A stretch of DNA of 64,000 nucleotides from an uncultured Eubacteriales bacterium (GTDB taxonomy: Bacteria > Bacillota > Clostridia > Oscillospirales > CAG-272): positions 1 to 64,000 of the forward strand of contig CAKSEI010000001.1 in the NCBI GenBank assembly GCA_934446285.1. Reading direction: 5' to 3'. Each line of letters starts with the position of its first letter. Position 1 is the first letter of the stretch. Positions 1 to 7,683 of the stretch are shown here, one piece after another. The notes under the pieces are model-generated. The model saw only the letters and a list, made by a program, of their open reading frames with translations, searched no databases and was not told the DNA's origin. A program made the translations under genes and the position numbers.

Positions 1-83
1 GGTTATGCTAAGGCGTTCCTTATACAAATCCTTATTCAAAAGTTTTTGCCGAGCTTTTTCGGGAAAGCTCGAGCGTTACTTAT
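1..83. repeat. Fragment of dispersed palindromic repeat (family A), cut by window edge
   Basis: This stretch carries the module seen elsewhere in the window: a 'cttatacaaa' box, then a 'tttttgccgagctttttcgg' palindrome pairing with 'gaaagctcg'. The comM stop codon at 84-86 lies directly at its edge, so the last codons of comM abut the repeat. Confidence 0.6.
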
Positions 84-1622
84 TCAAAAGCCTCTGTCGA
101 GGCGGCGAAGAGACACTGCCTCAAGGATGTGCTCCTCCGTTATCTCCTCGCTGCCCGCGAGATCCGCTATCGTGCGCGCGACGCGCAGCAGTCTGTCATA
201 CCCGCGTCCCGACAGCCCGAGGCTGTCGTATGCACGGCGTAATAACTCCGCCGCCGCCTCTCCGAGGGCGCAGTATTTACGTACCTGCGGTGAGGTAAGC
301 GCCGCATTGCAGGTAATATCGGGGTCGCCTCCCTCCGCGTAGCGGCGCAGCGCAAACTCCCGCGCGGCACGCACTCGCTCGCGTATAACCGCACTGCTCT
401 CACCCAGCTTCTTATCCGATAACTCTTCATAAGTAAGCGAGCGCACCTCGACATGCATATCTATCCTGTCCATGAGAGGTCCCGATACGCGCGACATATA
501 TTGCTGCCGCGACTGCGGCGAGCAGGTACACTTCTTCGTCGGGTGTCCGTAGTAGCCGCACTTACACGGGTTCATGGCGCATACGAGCGTAAATCGGCTC
601 GGATATGTCGCGGAGCCGGACATGCGCGTGACAGTTATACTCCCGTCCTCGAGCGGCTGTCGCAGCACCTCGGTTACCTGCTTTGAATACTCGGGCAATT
701 CGTCAAGAAAAAGCACGCCGTTATGCGCAAGGCTCACCTCTCCCGGGCGTATATTCCCGCTGCCGCCGCCCGCCATGGCGGCACAAGTCGCCGTATGGTG
801 CGGAGCGCGGAAGGGGCGCTTCGACACAAGTGAAGAGTGCGGCGGGAGTATTCCCGCGACGGAATGAATTTTTGTCGTCTCAAGCGCCTCGCCGAATGTC
901 ATCGGCGGCAATATCCCCGGGATACGGCGGGCGAGCATACTCTTGCCCGTGCCGGGAGGGCCTATGAGAAGTATATTATGCCCGCCCGCAGCGGCTATCT
1001 CCACGGCGCGTTTCGCAAACTCCTGACCGCGCACATCGGCAAAGTCCGCGCACACCTCCTCCGCGGCGCTGATAAAATCGTCGGGGTCAAAGCGGGCACG
1101 CTCAAGGCTGCTCTTACCCTGAAGATGCTCGACAAGCGAGCGCACATCGGGCACGCCGTAAACGTCTATGCCGTCGACGACCGCCGCCTCCTCCGCGTTC
1201 TCGCACGGGACGTAAGCTGTATGTCTGCCCGCGTCGCGCGCGGCGATAACACGGCAGAGCACGCCGTTCACCGCCCTTACCTCGCCCGAGAGCGACAGCT
1301 CACCTATAAACGTGCTGTCCGCGATACTCCCGCCCTCAAGCACACCCGTGCCCGCGAGCAGCGCCATAAGCACGGCAAGGTCATATGCCGTACCCTCCTT
1401 GCGTTTGTCTGCGGGCGCGAGATTTATTATAACCGCCGTATCGGGAAAGGTAAATCCGGAATTTAAGCAGGCGGAGCGCACACGCTCCTTTGCCTCCTTT
1501 ACCGCCGCATCGGGCAGTCCGACCATCTCAAACTGAAAAAGCCTGTTCTGCAAATCGCATTCCACGGTTATCTCGTACCCGTCCGCACCCGTAAGCCCGG
1601 CGGAATAAGCCCTGCTTATCAT
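84..1622 (-). CDS. comM: YifB/ComM-family Mg-chelatase-like AAA+ ATPase
   Basis: 512 aa. It has the N-terminal ChlI/Lon-protease-like domain (about 1-170), the AAA+ Mg-chelatase domain with Walker A GPPGTGKSMLARR, and the C-terminal Mg-chelatase subdomain. Characterised members are hexameric helicases that promote branch migration when transformed DNA is integrated; that role is inferred here. The ATG at 1622 is chosen because GGAGGG lies just upstream on the minus strand and the protein then starts with the family's MISRAYSAGL. An upstream in-frame extension would run through the pfkA terminator and into pfkA. The gene is downstream of pfkA but separated from it by a strong terminator. The stop codon sits at the border of a dispersed repeat. 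Confidence 0.93.
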   Translation of the reverse strand: MISRAYSAGLTGADGYEITVECDLQNRLFQFEMVGLPDAAVKEAKERVRSACLNSGFTFPDTAVIINLAPADKRKEGTAYDLAVLMALLAGTGVLEGGSIADSTFIGELSLSGEVRAVNGVLCRVIAARDAGRHTAYVPCENAEEAAVVDGIDVYGVPDVRSLVEHLQGKSSLERARFDPDDFISAAEEVCADFADVRGQEFAKRAVEIAAAGGHNILLIGPPGTGKSMLARRIPGILPPMTFGEALETTKIHSVAGILPPHSSLVSKRPFRAPHHTATCAAMAGGGSGNIRPGEVSLAHNGVLFLDELPEYSKQVTEVLRQPLEDGSITVTRMSGSATYPSRFTLVCAMNPCKCGYYGHPTKKCTCSPQSRQQYMSRVSGPLMDRIDMHVEVRSLTYEELSDKKLGESSAVIRERVRAAREFALRRYAEGGDPDITCNAALTSPQVRKYCALGEAAAELLRRAYDSLGLSGRGYDRLLRVARTIADLAGSEEITEEHILEAVSLRRLDRGF

Positions 1623-1641
1623 TTTTCCCTCCGAAATATAT

Positions 1642-1670
1642 AAAAAAGAAAGGCCGCGCCGCGACCTTTC
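1642..1670 (-). terminator. Rho-independent terminator of pfkA
   Basis: On the minus strand, GAAAGG-t-CGCG pairs with CGCG-g-CCTTTC, and TTCTTTTTTA follows. It lies 14 bp beyond the pfkA stop codon. Confidence 0.85.
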
Positions 1671-1683
1671 CGCTTTCTTCCGT

Positions 1684-2748
1684 TTATCTTGATATAAGAT
1701 ATGCGGTGTTGTACAAGTCCTTGAAGGCCGCCGATTTTGCCGCGCAAAAGTCGCGCATTTCCTTAATCTGCTGCTCGGTGAACCGGTCGAGGTCACCGTC
1801 CTTCAGCTTGCCCTTATACATTCTGTCAAGAGCGAGCGCATAGCCTATATCGACTGAGCATATCTTATCAGCCTGCATACATACGACCTTGTTGCTCTCA
1901 CCCTCGAGCAGAAGGTCAACCGCCTCCTTGCCCATAGTCGAGGCAAGGACTCTGTCGCGCAGAGTAGGTGAGCCGCCGCGAACGACATGCGCAAGGCGTG
2001 CGAACTTCGTCTCGATACCCGTCTTTTCCTCAAAGCGCTTTGCAAAAGGCTCGGCAAAGCCCTCACAGCCCTCTGCAACGATGACTATAAAGTTACGCTT
2101 GCCTCTCTTCTTGCTCTCTATAACACCTGCAATAGCCGCATCCTCATCAAAGTTTATCTCGTCGACGACGATAATTGACGCGCCGACGGCGACACCCGTA
2201 TTGAGGGCGATATATCCCGCGTTCCTGCCCATGACCTCAACGACGTCGCAGCGCGCGTGCGACTCGCACGTATCGCGCAGGCGGTCAACCATGGACACGA
2301 CCGTATTCATTGCCGTGTCATAGCCGATGGAATAATCGGTCGCTGTGATATCGTTATCTATCGTTCCCGGCAGACCTATACAGGGAATGCCGCGCAGAGT
2401 AAGGTCGGTAGCCCCCCTGAAAGTGCCGTCGCCGCCTATTGCGACTATACCGTCTATCTGATTTTCCTCGCAGGTCTTTACGGCGCGAGCCATACCCTCC
2501 TCGGTCTTGAACTCGGGCGAACGCGCCGAATAAAGCACGGTACCGCCGAGGTTTATAATATTGGAAACATCACGCTCTCCGAACAGCTTGAGGTTGCCCT
2601 CCATCAGTCCCTTATAGCCCTCATATATACCGAATACCTCAACTCCGTTTGCAAGAGCGGCGCGGGTAACGGCACGCACGGTGGCATTCATGCCGGGGGC
2701 ATCTCCGCCCGAGGTGAGAACGCCGATTCTTCTGAATTTCTTTGTCAT
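1684..2748 (-). CDS. pfkA: ATP-dependent 6-phosphofructokinase
   Basis: 354 aa, somewhat longer than the roughly 320-aa bacterial PfkA. It phosphorylates fructose 6-phosphate to the 1,6-bisphosphate in glycolysis. Visible motifs are SGGDAPGMN near the N terminus (nucleotide site), GGDGTFRGA, and PGTIDNDI with the catalytic aspartates. The glycine in GGDG marks the ATP-using rather than the pyrophosphate-using type (family knowledge). GGAG lies upstream of the ATG. The gene has its own promoter (2793-2821) and terminator (1642-1670), so it appears to be monocistronic. Confidence 0.96.
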   Translation of the reverse strand: MTKKFRRIGVLTSGGDAPGMNATVRAVTRAALANGVEVFGIYEGYKGLMEGNLKLFGERDVSNIINLGGTVLYSARSPEFKTEEGMARAVKTCEENQIDGIVAIGGDGTFRGATDLTLRGIPCIGLPGTIDNDITATDYSIGYDTAMNTVVSMVDRLRDTCESHARCDVVEVMGRNAGYIALNTGVAVGASIIVVDEINFDEDAAIAGVIESKKRGKRNFIVIVAEGCEGFAEPFAKRFEEKTGIETKFARLAHVVRGGSPTLRDRVLASTMGKEAVDLLLEGESNKVVCMQADKICSVDIGYALALDRMYKGKLKDGDLDRFTEQQIKEMRDFCAAKSAAFKDLYNTAYLISR

Positions 2749-2792
2749 TTCGGTTTTCTCCGTTTTTTCTTGTCATTTATTTATACCTTATA

Positions 2793-2821
2793 ATGATACC
2801 TCAAAATAAATGAAAAATCAA
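2793..2821 (-). promoter_or_regulatory. Predicted sigma-A promoter of pfkA
   Basis: -35 TTGATT (2816-2821) and -10 TATCAT (2793-2798) on the minus strand with a 17-bp spacer, about 45 bp before the pfkA ATG. Confidence 0.6.
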
Positions 2822-2843
2822 TAGCGGAGCGAAAAAAACTATC

Positions 2844-3572
2844 TTATCTTTTCATTTGCCTTACAAATACCGCAACAGCAGATGCAAATATCGCGGCGGA
2901 ATAAAGGAATATCGGGACAAACGAACGGGCAGCGCCCGCAATATCGCACGTAAGCGCTGCGCGTCCCGCCTCGACGCAGTGTACAAACGGCAGCGCATAT
3001 GCAATTTTCTCAAACGCACCGCCGACAAGCGAGAGGTCGAACCATATCCCCGACAGCCACGCACTGAGATTTGTCACGAGAGCACCGCATATACCGCCCG
3101 CCTGCCTTACGTTAAGCAGACTCCCGAAGAGCAGTCCCATCGATATAAAGAGCAGCGCCGCGGGAATATTCGATAGGAGCATAACTGCAATGCCGACGGA
3201 CAGGTGAAGTCCGAGGGGAAGAGCGACAAGACATATGAGCGCGCCCTGAAGAAGTGCTATCGGTAGCAGCGGCAGCGCATATCCCGCGATAAAGCCGGGT
3301 GCGGTAAGGGGCGTGGTATAAAGACGGGTGAGGAATGCGGACCCGCGATCCTTTGCTATAAGCTGCGCCGCGAAAAGTGTGATAAACGACAGCCCGAAAA
3401 CACAAATGCCGGGCGTCAGCCTCTCTGTCTCAAAAAGCTCAACGGGCACGCTCCTCTGAATAGCCGACAGCAGAATAAGCAGCACGACGGGAAAGCAAAG
3501 CCCGAAGAAAAGGGTTATCGGGTCGCGTAATATTTCCTTTGTATTACGGCGGGCAAAAGCCAAAGTCTTCAT
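2844..3572 (-). CDS. ABC-2 type transporter permease
   Basis: 242 aa with about six hydrophobic segments in the ABC-2 membrane arrangement: a short cytoplasmic N terminus ending in ILRDP, a first TM at about 20-40, an extracellular loop, then five TMs. It is the membrane partner of the ATPase encoded immediately upstream. The two genes overlap by 4 bp (ATGA), so translation is probably coupled. The substrate cannot be read from the sequence; this class exports drugs, lantibiotics or lipids. Confidence 0.88.
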   Translation of the reverse strand: MKTLAFARRNTKEILRDPITLFFGLCFPVVLLILLSAIQRSVPVELFETERLTPGICVFGLSFITLFAAQLIAKDRGSAFLTRLYTTPLTAPGFIAGYALPLLPIALLQGALICLVALPLGLHLSVGIAVMLLSNIPAALLFISMGLLFGSLLNVRQAGGICGALVTNLSAWLSGIWFDLSLVGGAFEKIAYALPFVHCVEAGRAALTCDIAGAARSFVPIFLYSAAIFASAVAVFVRQMKR

Positions 3573-4297
3573 TTTTTCTCCTCCGTTACGATTGAAATAA
3601 ATGCATCCTCGAATTTTCCTTTTCCCGTGAGCCTCTTAAGCTCCTCCGCACTGCCCGCTGCCGCCATGCGCCCGCCCTTCATTATGCCTATCCTGTCGGC
3701 GAGGTGCTCCGCCTCCTCCATGTAGTGAGTCGTGAATATAACGGTAGCGCTCCCGTTCAAGGCTTTCAGCGCCTCCCACAGCTCCGCTCGTGCGATAACG
3801 TCAAGGCCTATCGTCGGCTCGTCGAGAAAGAGAACGCGCGGCGAGTTTATCAGTGCCATGGCAATGCTCAGTCTGCGGCAGTATCCGCCCGAAAGTCTGC
3901 CCGACTTTTTCCCCGCGACATCCGTAAGGGACAGGCGCTCGAGCGTATCCGCAACAGTCGTGCGGCGCTGCCCGCCGCGAATGCCGTGCAGAGCGCACAT
4001 AAGCTCAAGATTTTCCTTTACCGAGAGCTGCGGAGCGGTGGCAGTCTGCTGTGGGCAAAGCCCGATTATTTTCTTCACCTCGCCGCCCTCGCGCCTCACG
4101 CTGTGACCGAAAACAAGCGCGTCGCCGTCCGTCGGGCGCACAAGGCAGGAGAGCATACCGACCGTCGTGCTCTTGCCCGCGCCGTTCACGCCCGCAAGGC
4201 AGAATATCTCGCCCGCGTTTATTTTTAAGTCAAGCGAATCAACGGCGGTAAGCCCGCCGTATTTTTTTGTCAAAGCCTTTGTTTCTATGGCATACAT
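3569..4297 (-). CDS. ABC transporter ATP-binding protein
   Basis: 242 aa, a single nucleotide-binding domain. Walker A is GVNGAGKST, the signature is LSGGYCRR, Walker B is VLFLDEPT, and the H-loop is TTHYMEEAEH. This is the drug/lantibiotic-export (ABC-2) class of ATPase and should pair with the overlapping permease gene downstream. GAAAGG lies before the ATG. A near-perfect promoter (4353-4381) lies upstream, with a candidate operator between it and the gene. Confidence 0.93.
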   Translation of the reverse strand: MYAIETKALTKKYGGLTAVDSLDLKINAGEIFCLAGVNGAGKSTTVGMLSCLVRPTDGDALVFGHSVRREGGEVKKIIGLCPQQTATAPQLSVKENLELMCALHGIRGGQRRTTVADTLERLSLTDVAGKKSGRLSGGYCRRLSIAMALINSPRVLFLDEPTIGLDVIARAELWEALKALNGSATVIFTTHYMEEAEHLADRIGIMKGGRMAAAGSAEELKRLTGKGKFEDAFISIVTEEKK

Positions 4298-4319
4298 GGT
4301 TTTTCGCCTTTCACATATT

Positions 4320-4350
4320 AGGTAACATAAGTTGCACTACGTTTGTTGCT
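4320..4350 (-). promoter_or_regulatory. Candidate operator downstream of the ABC promoter
   Basis: Between the -10 box and the ATG lies an imperfect dyad, GTAAC-ataa-GTTGC, and a direct repeat of GCAAC on the minus strand. The position suits a repressor site. No regulator gene is adjacent, so this is only suggestive. Confidence 0.3.
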
Positions 4351-4352
4351 TT

Positions 4353-4381
4353 ATTATACACCCGCCGCGCGGCGCTGTCAA
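4353..4381 (-). promoter_or_regulatory. Consensus sigma-A promoter of the ABC-2 pair
   Basis: TTGACA (4376-4381) and TATAAT (4353-4358) on the minus strand with a 17-bp spacer; both hexamers are perfect. Confidence 0.85.
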
Positions 4382-4401
4382 TACGCCGACGGTACAAAAT
4401 G

Positions 4402-4430
4402 AAAAAACCGTCCGGAGATAAATCGGACGG
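4402..4430 (-). terminator. Intrinsic terminator with no adjacent gene
   Basis: CCGTCCG-atttatctc-CGGACGG followed by TTTTTT on the minus strand. The nearest upstream minus-strand gene ends at 5233, about 800 bp away across repeats. It either ends a small transcript from the repeat region or shields the ABC promoter from read-through. Confidence 0.65.
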
Positions 4431-4489
4431 CGGAGGAGCGGAATTTTCGGCGCGGGTGAAAACGGATTGAAGGCGGTGTCGGTTGGGGG

Positions 4490-4730
4490 TATTTTAATAC
4501 GCGCGCTGTTCGGTGAGGGTTATGCAATATCGGTTGGAGTTTCAGTCGAGCGTGGGGTTGGGTCATGCTTATTTTTTCGGTTGTGCAAGGCGTTTCTGCA
4601 TAACAATCCCTCCGTCACGGCCTCGCCCGCCTCCCTTTACCGGGGGGAGGCTTGGGATAGCTAAAACTTTTAAAGCAAGCGAGGACGGATTAAAAGCGAT
4701 ATGCGGTCGGGTAATAGCTTTCAGCAAACT
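4490..4730 (+). repeat. REP-like repeat family B, copy 1
   Basis: It contains 'aacaatccctccgtcacgg' followed by a 'gcctccctttacc'/'ggggaggc' palindrome. A matching degenerate copy lies in reverse orientation at 31850-32050, including the flanks 'ttttaatacgcgcgc' and 'gcgatat'. The overlapping short reading frames here lack ribosome binding sites. Confidence 0.6.
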
Positions 4731-4824
4731 GCGGAACAAGGTGTCAGTATGTCGAAAAGCTTTTGATATCCTTTGCGGTCGGGCGATTATATATATTTGT
4801 CCCTGCATAAAAGCTTTTGCGCCG

Positions 4825-5071
4825 CTTTTTCACGACAAGCGACAATATTTGTTCGTGAACAAAATCAATGAAAAACCCTCGGCGAGGGTTTTTCCTCTTC
4901 CGCGCGCAGCGCGAAATTCACGAGCTTTCCCGAAAAAGCTCGGCAAAAACTTCAAAAACAGGGGTATACTAAAGTTTTTCGCTTGCTGAAAAATCATGTG
5001 TCTGCAAAAGTTTTTGCGTCGCTTTTCACGAAAAGCGACCGGCGGCGATTAAAGGCTCTGCCTTAAAATCC
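4825..5071 (-). repeat. Composite hairpin element family A, long copy 1
   Basis: Module order read on the plus strand: an AAAACCCTCGGCGAGGGTTTT hairpin, a cacgagctttcccgaaaaag hairpin, 'aggggtatactaa', 'tctgcaaaag', a gcttttcacgaaaagc hairpin, 'gaccggcggcgattaaagg', and 'ctgcct'. This is the reverse complement of the order at 30363-30660 and 61610-61915. No gene is visible in it. Confidence 0.7.
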
Positions 5072-5240
5072 ACGAGCCTTTAAAAAGGCTCGACCCAAAC
5101 TTTTAATAAGGGGACAGGTGAGAGCGTTTCCTATACAAAAGCATTAATGACTTTCGATGGCTGAGAAAAGATAAGGCATTCCTTATTCAAAGGTTTTTGC
5201 CAAGCTTTATTAAAAAAGCTTGCCCGAGTTTTTTATAAAA
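5072..5240. repeat. Shorter family A modules running into the EAL gene stop codon
   Basis: The stretch holds a GAGCCTTT-aa-AAAGGCTC hairpin, 'aataagggg', a caagctttattaaaaaagcttg palindrome and a final gcccgag/ctcgggc palindrome that spans the EAL stop codon at 5233-5235. The last EAL codons (encoding RPSFL) thus lie inside repeat sequence. Confidence 0.55.
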
Positions 5241-7182
5241 AGCTCGGGCGGGATATTATGTCTAAGTACCTGATGTCCTTACCGGCGAGAAACCGTTCGC
5301 ACTCGGGCAGCGGCAGCACGCGCGAATAGTAAAAGCCCTGCAGCATGTCGCAGCCCATGCTTTTTATGTCCTCCTGCTGTTCCTTTGTCTCTATGCCCTC
5401 GCATATGACCCGGGCGCCAGTATTGTGTACGAGCGCGATGATATCGCGCAGTATCCTGTGCCTGCGCTCCGAGGTCAGACGCGAGGTGAAGCTGTGCTCT
5501 ATCTTCACTATGTCGATATCATTTGAGTACAGGTCGGCAAGAGACGAAAAGCCCGTGCCCATATCGTCTATGGCAATGCCGAAGCCCATCGCCTTGCAGC
5601 GGCGTATATTCTCCGCCGTCTCCTCCGAGTCGGGCGACAGCGTGTCCTCGGTTATCTCTATAACAAGACGGCTGTGCTCAAAGGTGTATTTTTCCGAAAT
5701 TTCCTTTATCCTGTCCGAAAAATCCGCACAGGATATCGACATGCGCGTGAAATTGCACGCGATGAAAAGACACGCGAGCGGCGACTCGCTCCACCTCTCA
5801 AGCTGCGCGCATACCCCCTCGAAAACGGCGTAGTCGTGCGCTACTATCTTTCCCGAATCCTTTAACAGCCCTATATACTCATGCGGGCGCAGAAGTCCGT
5901 ACTCCGGATGCTGCCAACGCGACAGTGCCTCCGCGCCGCATATGGCGGACGAGGCACTCTCGGTTATAAACTGCATATAAATCTTAAATTCTCCACGGCG
6001 TACCGCTTCGGAGGCGTGAGCGCGCAGAGCGGTATTTCTCTTCGCAAGAGCGGCACCGTCGCCCGTTTCCGCTATAAACGAAACGCCCGACTCACGCGCG
6101 TGTAGGCAGCCCTGTTTTGCCGCATAAAGCGCACTCTCGGCGCCGCAGTCGGGTCTGTCGGCGAGCCTGCAGACACCCGCGGAGAAGAGCGACGACCACT
6201 CGCCGTCAAAATCCGCGAGATACGAATTCAATCCGTCTACTGCCGCTTTTACTCTCTCCTCAACCTCAGTGACGTCTCCCGCCTGAAAAGCAAGGGCGAA
6301 TGCCCCGTCGGTCACACGCGACAGATACTCGGCTGAGCACACACGGGCATTCAGGTCGCTTGCCGCATATCTCTGTATATCCTCGCACACCTCTGCACCG
6401 AAATGCCGCTCGGCACGCGAATAATCAAAGGCTATATAGGCAACAGAATAGAGGCTGCGCGCCTGACCCGAGATAAACGCGTCAAATGTATATGCATAGT
6501 AAGCGGCGCTTCCTACCCCCGTAAGATGGTCGGTCATATCCTCTTTTCTTGCCTTCTTTCTCCTGCACAGCGTGAAAATCAACACGCATACAAGCGAGAG
6601 TAAAAGTCCGCCGGCAAAGGCAAGGACGCAGAAAAGAGCAGCCGTGCGGCTGTCCGTCCGCCGCTCGCCCGCATACGAGAGAATTATCCCGTTCTTCTCC
6701 TCCTCGAAAATGCTCTCTATCGCCTCGCGCAGCTCTTCTGCACTCTCCCGCGGCATGAGGTCTGTAAAGCATATCGAAAAAACTTTTTTCTCCCCGTCCT
6801 CTGTCACGGTGTATACGGGAAAAGAGTCCGCGACGGAGGCTTCAACCCCGTCTGCGGCAGTCACAAGCTCAACCTGCCTGTTGTCCGCAAGCTCAGCCTG
6901 TCTGTTTTCCCCGCCGGCATAAATATAAGTAAAGCGAAAATCCGTCTGCTCTTCCGCACGCGCAAGCATATCGGGTATAAGCCCCCTGTACTCGCCCGCC
7001 TCGCGGTCATAATACTCTATCGGATAATTATCGGGGTTTCCCGCGACCAAAAGCGCGCCCGCCTCACCGCCGCCGCTCTTGTCCGCCGTGACAGCCCGTG
7101 CGGGCACAGGGTAAACGGCGGCAACGCACATTAAGAGGGAGAGAACGCCGACAATCGTGCCCGCCGCCTTTCCCGCTCTCAT
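5233..7182 (-). CDS. Membrane EAL-domain c-di-GMP phosphodiesterase with degenerate GGDEF
   Basis: 649 aa. It has a signal peptide (1-30), an extracytoplasmic region resembling the start of a solute-binding sensor (about 42-150), a TM at about 180-206, a GGDEF-like domain (about 215-370) and an EAL domain (about 385-640). The GGDEF signature is reduced to TDGAF near 291, so diguanylate cyclase activity is unlikely. The EAL side keeps EAL (418-420), N477, EITE (509-512), DD (539-540), K560, EGIE (595-598) and Q615, so c-di-GMP hydrolysis is likely. It is the last gene of the riboswitch-controlled operon and overlaps the coiled-coil gene by 4 bp. The natural inference is negative feedback on the c-di-GMP that controls its own transcript. 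The C terminus is encoded by repeat sequence. Confidence 0.9.
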   Translation of the reverse strand: MRAGKAAGTIVGVLSLLMCVAAVYPVPARAVTADKSGGGEAGALLVAGNPDNYPIEYYDREAGEYRGLIPDMLARAEEQTDFRFTYIYAGGENRQAELADNRQVELVTAADGVEASVADSFPVYTVTEDGEKKVFSICFTDLMPRESAEELREAIESIFEEEKNGIILSYAGERRTDSRTAALFCVLAFAGGLLLSLVCVLIFTLCRRKKARKEDMTDHLTGVGSAAYYAYTFDAFISGQARSLYSVAYIAFDYSRAERHFGAEVCEDIQRYAASDLNARVCSAEYLSRVTDGAFALAFQAGDVTEVEERVKAAVDGLNSYLADFDGEWSSLFSAGVCRLADRPDCGAESALYAAKQGCLHARESGVSFIAETGDGAALAKRNTALRAHASEAVRRGEFKIYMQFITESASSAICGAEALSRWQHPEYGLLRPHEYIGLLKDSGKIVAHDYAVFEGVCAQLERWSESPLACLFIACNFTRMSISCADFSDRIKEISEKYTFEHSRLVIEITEDTLSPDSEETAENIRRCKAMGFGIAIDDMGTGFSSLADLYSNDIDIVKIEHSFTSRLTSERRHRILRDIIALVHNTGARVICEGIETKEQQEDIKSMGCDMLQGFYYSRVLPLPECERFLAGKDIRYLDIISRPSFL

Positions 7183-7670
7183 CTGCCGCTCCGCTTGCCG
7201 CAGGACAGAGCCTCGCTTATACGGCGCAGTATATTCTTAACCGCACACGGCTCTTCCTTTTTATCTTTCACCGTCCCGCCGCCTTTTCTGCCCGTCGGGC
7301 TTTCCCGTCTCTGCGCTCGTGCTCTCTCAAGCTCCGTGCTCAAGCGATCTATCTGAGCGCGCCGGTCATCAAGCTCTTTTTTTAACTCTGAAAGTTTCTC
7401 GTTTGCCTCAGCCGTTCTCTTCTCCGCGCCGTCAAGCTGCTCACGGGCGCTCTCAAGCTCCTTTTTCAAGGCATCATTCTCGGTGCGCAGCATTACGTTC
7501 TCGGAATCAAGTGCGGCGTTCTTTTCGCTCAGAGCCGCGCACTTCTCCTCCGACTCCTTTTTCTGCCCCTCGAGCTTGTATGCAAACTCGTTATTTAGCT
7601 CCGATATGTACTCAAACACGCTGCGCTTTTTTAATCCGAAAAAGCCCGTCTTAAGATCCTTTAATTCCAT
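7179..7670 (-). CDS. Coiled-coil protein with DivIVA-like N terminus
   Basis: 163 aa. The N terminus (LKTGFFGLKKRSVFEYI) resembles the start of DivIVA/GpsB-type proteins, and a long heptad-rich coiled coil follows at about 25-115. The tail is Lys/Arg-rich with several Cys. The ATG at 7670 is preferred, about 10 nt after AGGGG; a TTG nine bases upstream is in frame but sits on the ribosome site. The gene lies between the GT2 synthase and the EAL gene, overlapping the latter by 4 bp. A role in placing the synthase at a cell site is inference only. Confidence 0.7.
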   Translation of the reverse strand: MELKDLKTGFFGLKKRSVFEYISELNNEFAYKLEGQKKESEEKCAALSEKNAALDSENVMLRTENDALKKELESAREQLDGAEKRTAEANEKLSELKKELDDRRAQIDRLSTELERARAQRRESPTGRKGGGTVKDKKEEPCAVKNILRRISEALSCGKRSGR

Positions 7671-7683
7671 TTTTACCAACCCC

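Noticed and set aside
1623..1796. Upstream extension of comM by 58 codons
   Set aside because: It would translate the pfkA terminator and part of pfkA. The ATG at 1622 has a strong ribosome site and matches the family start.
4569..4808. 79-codon minus-strand frame in the intergenic repeats
   Set aside because: It lies in repeat families A and B, has no ribosome site, and encodes no recognisable protein.
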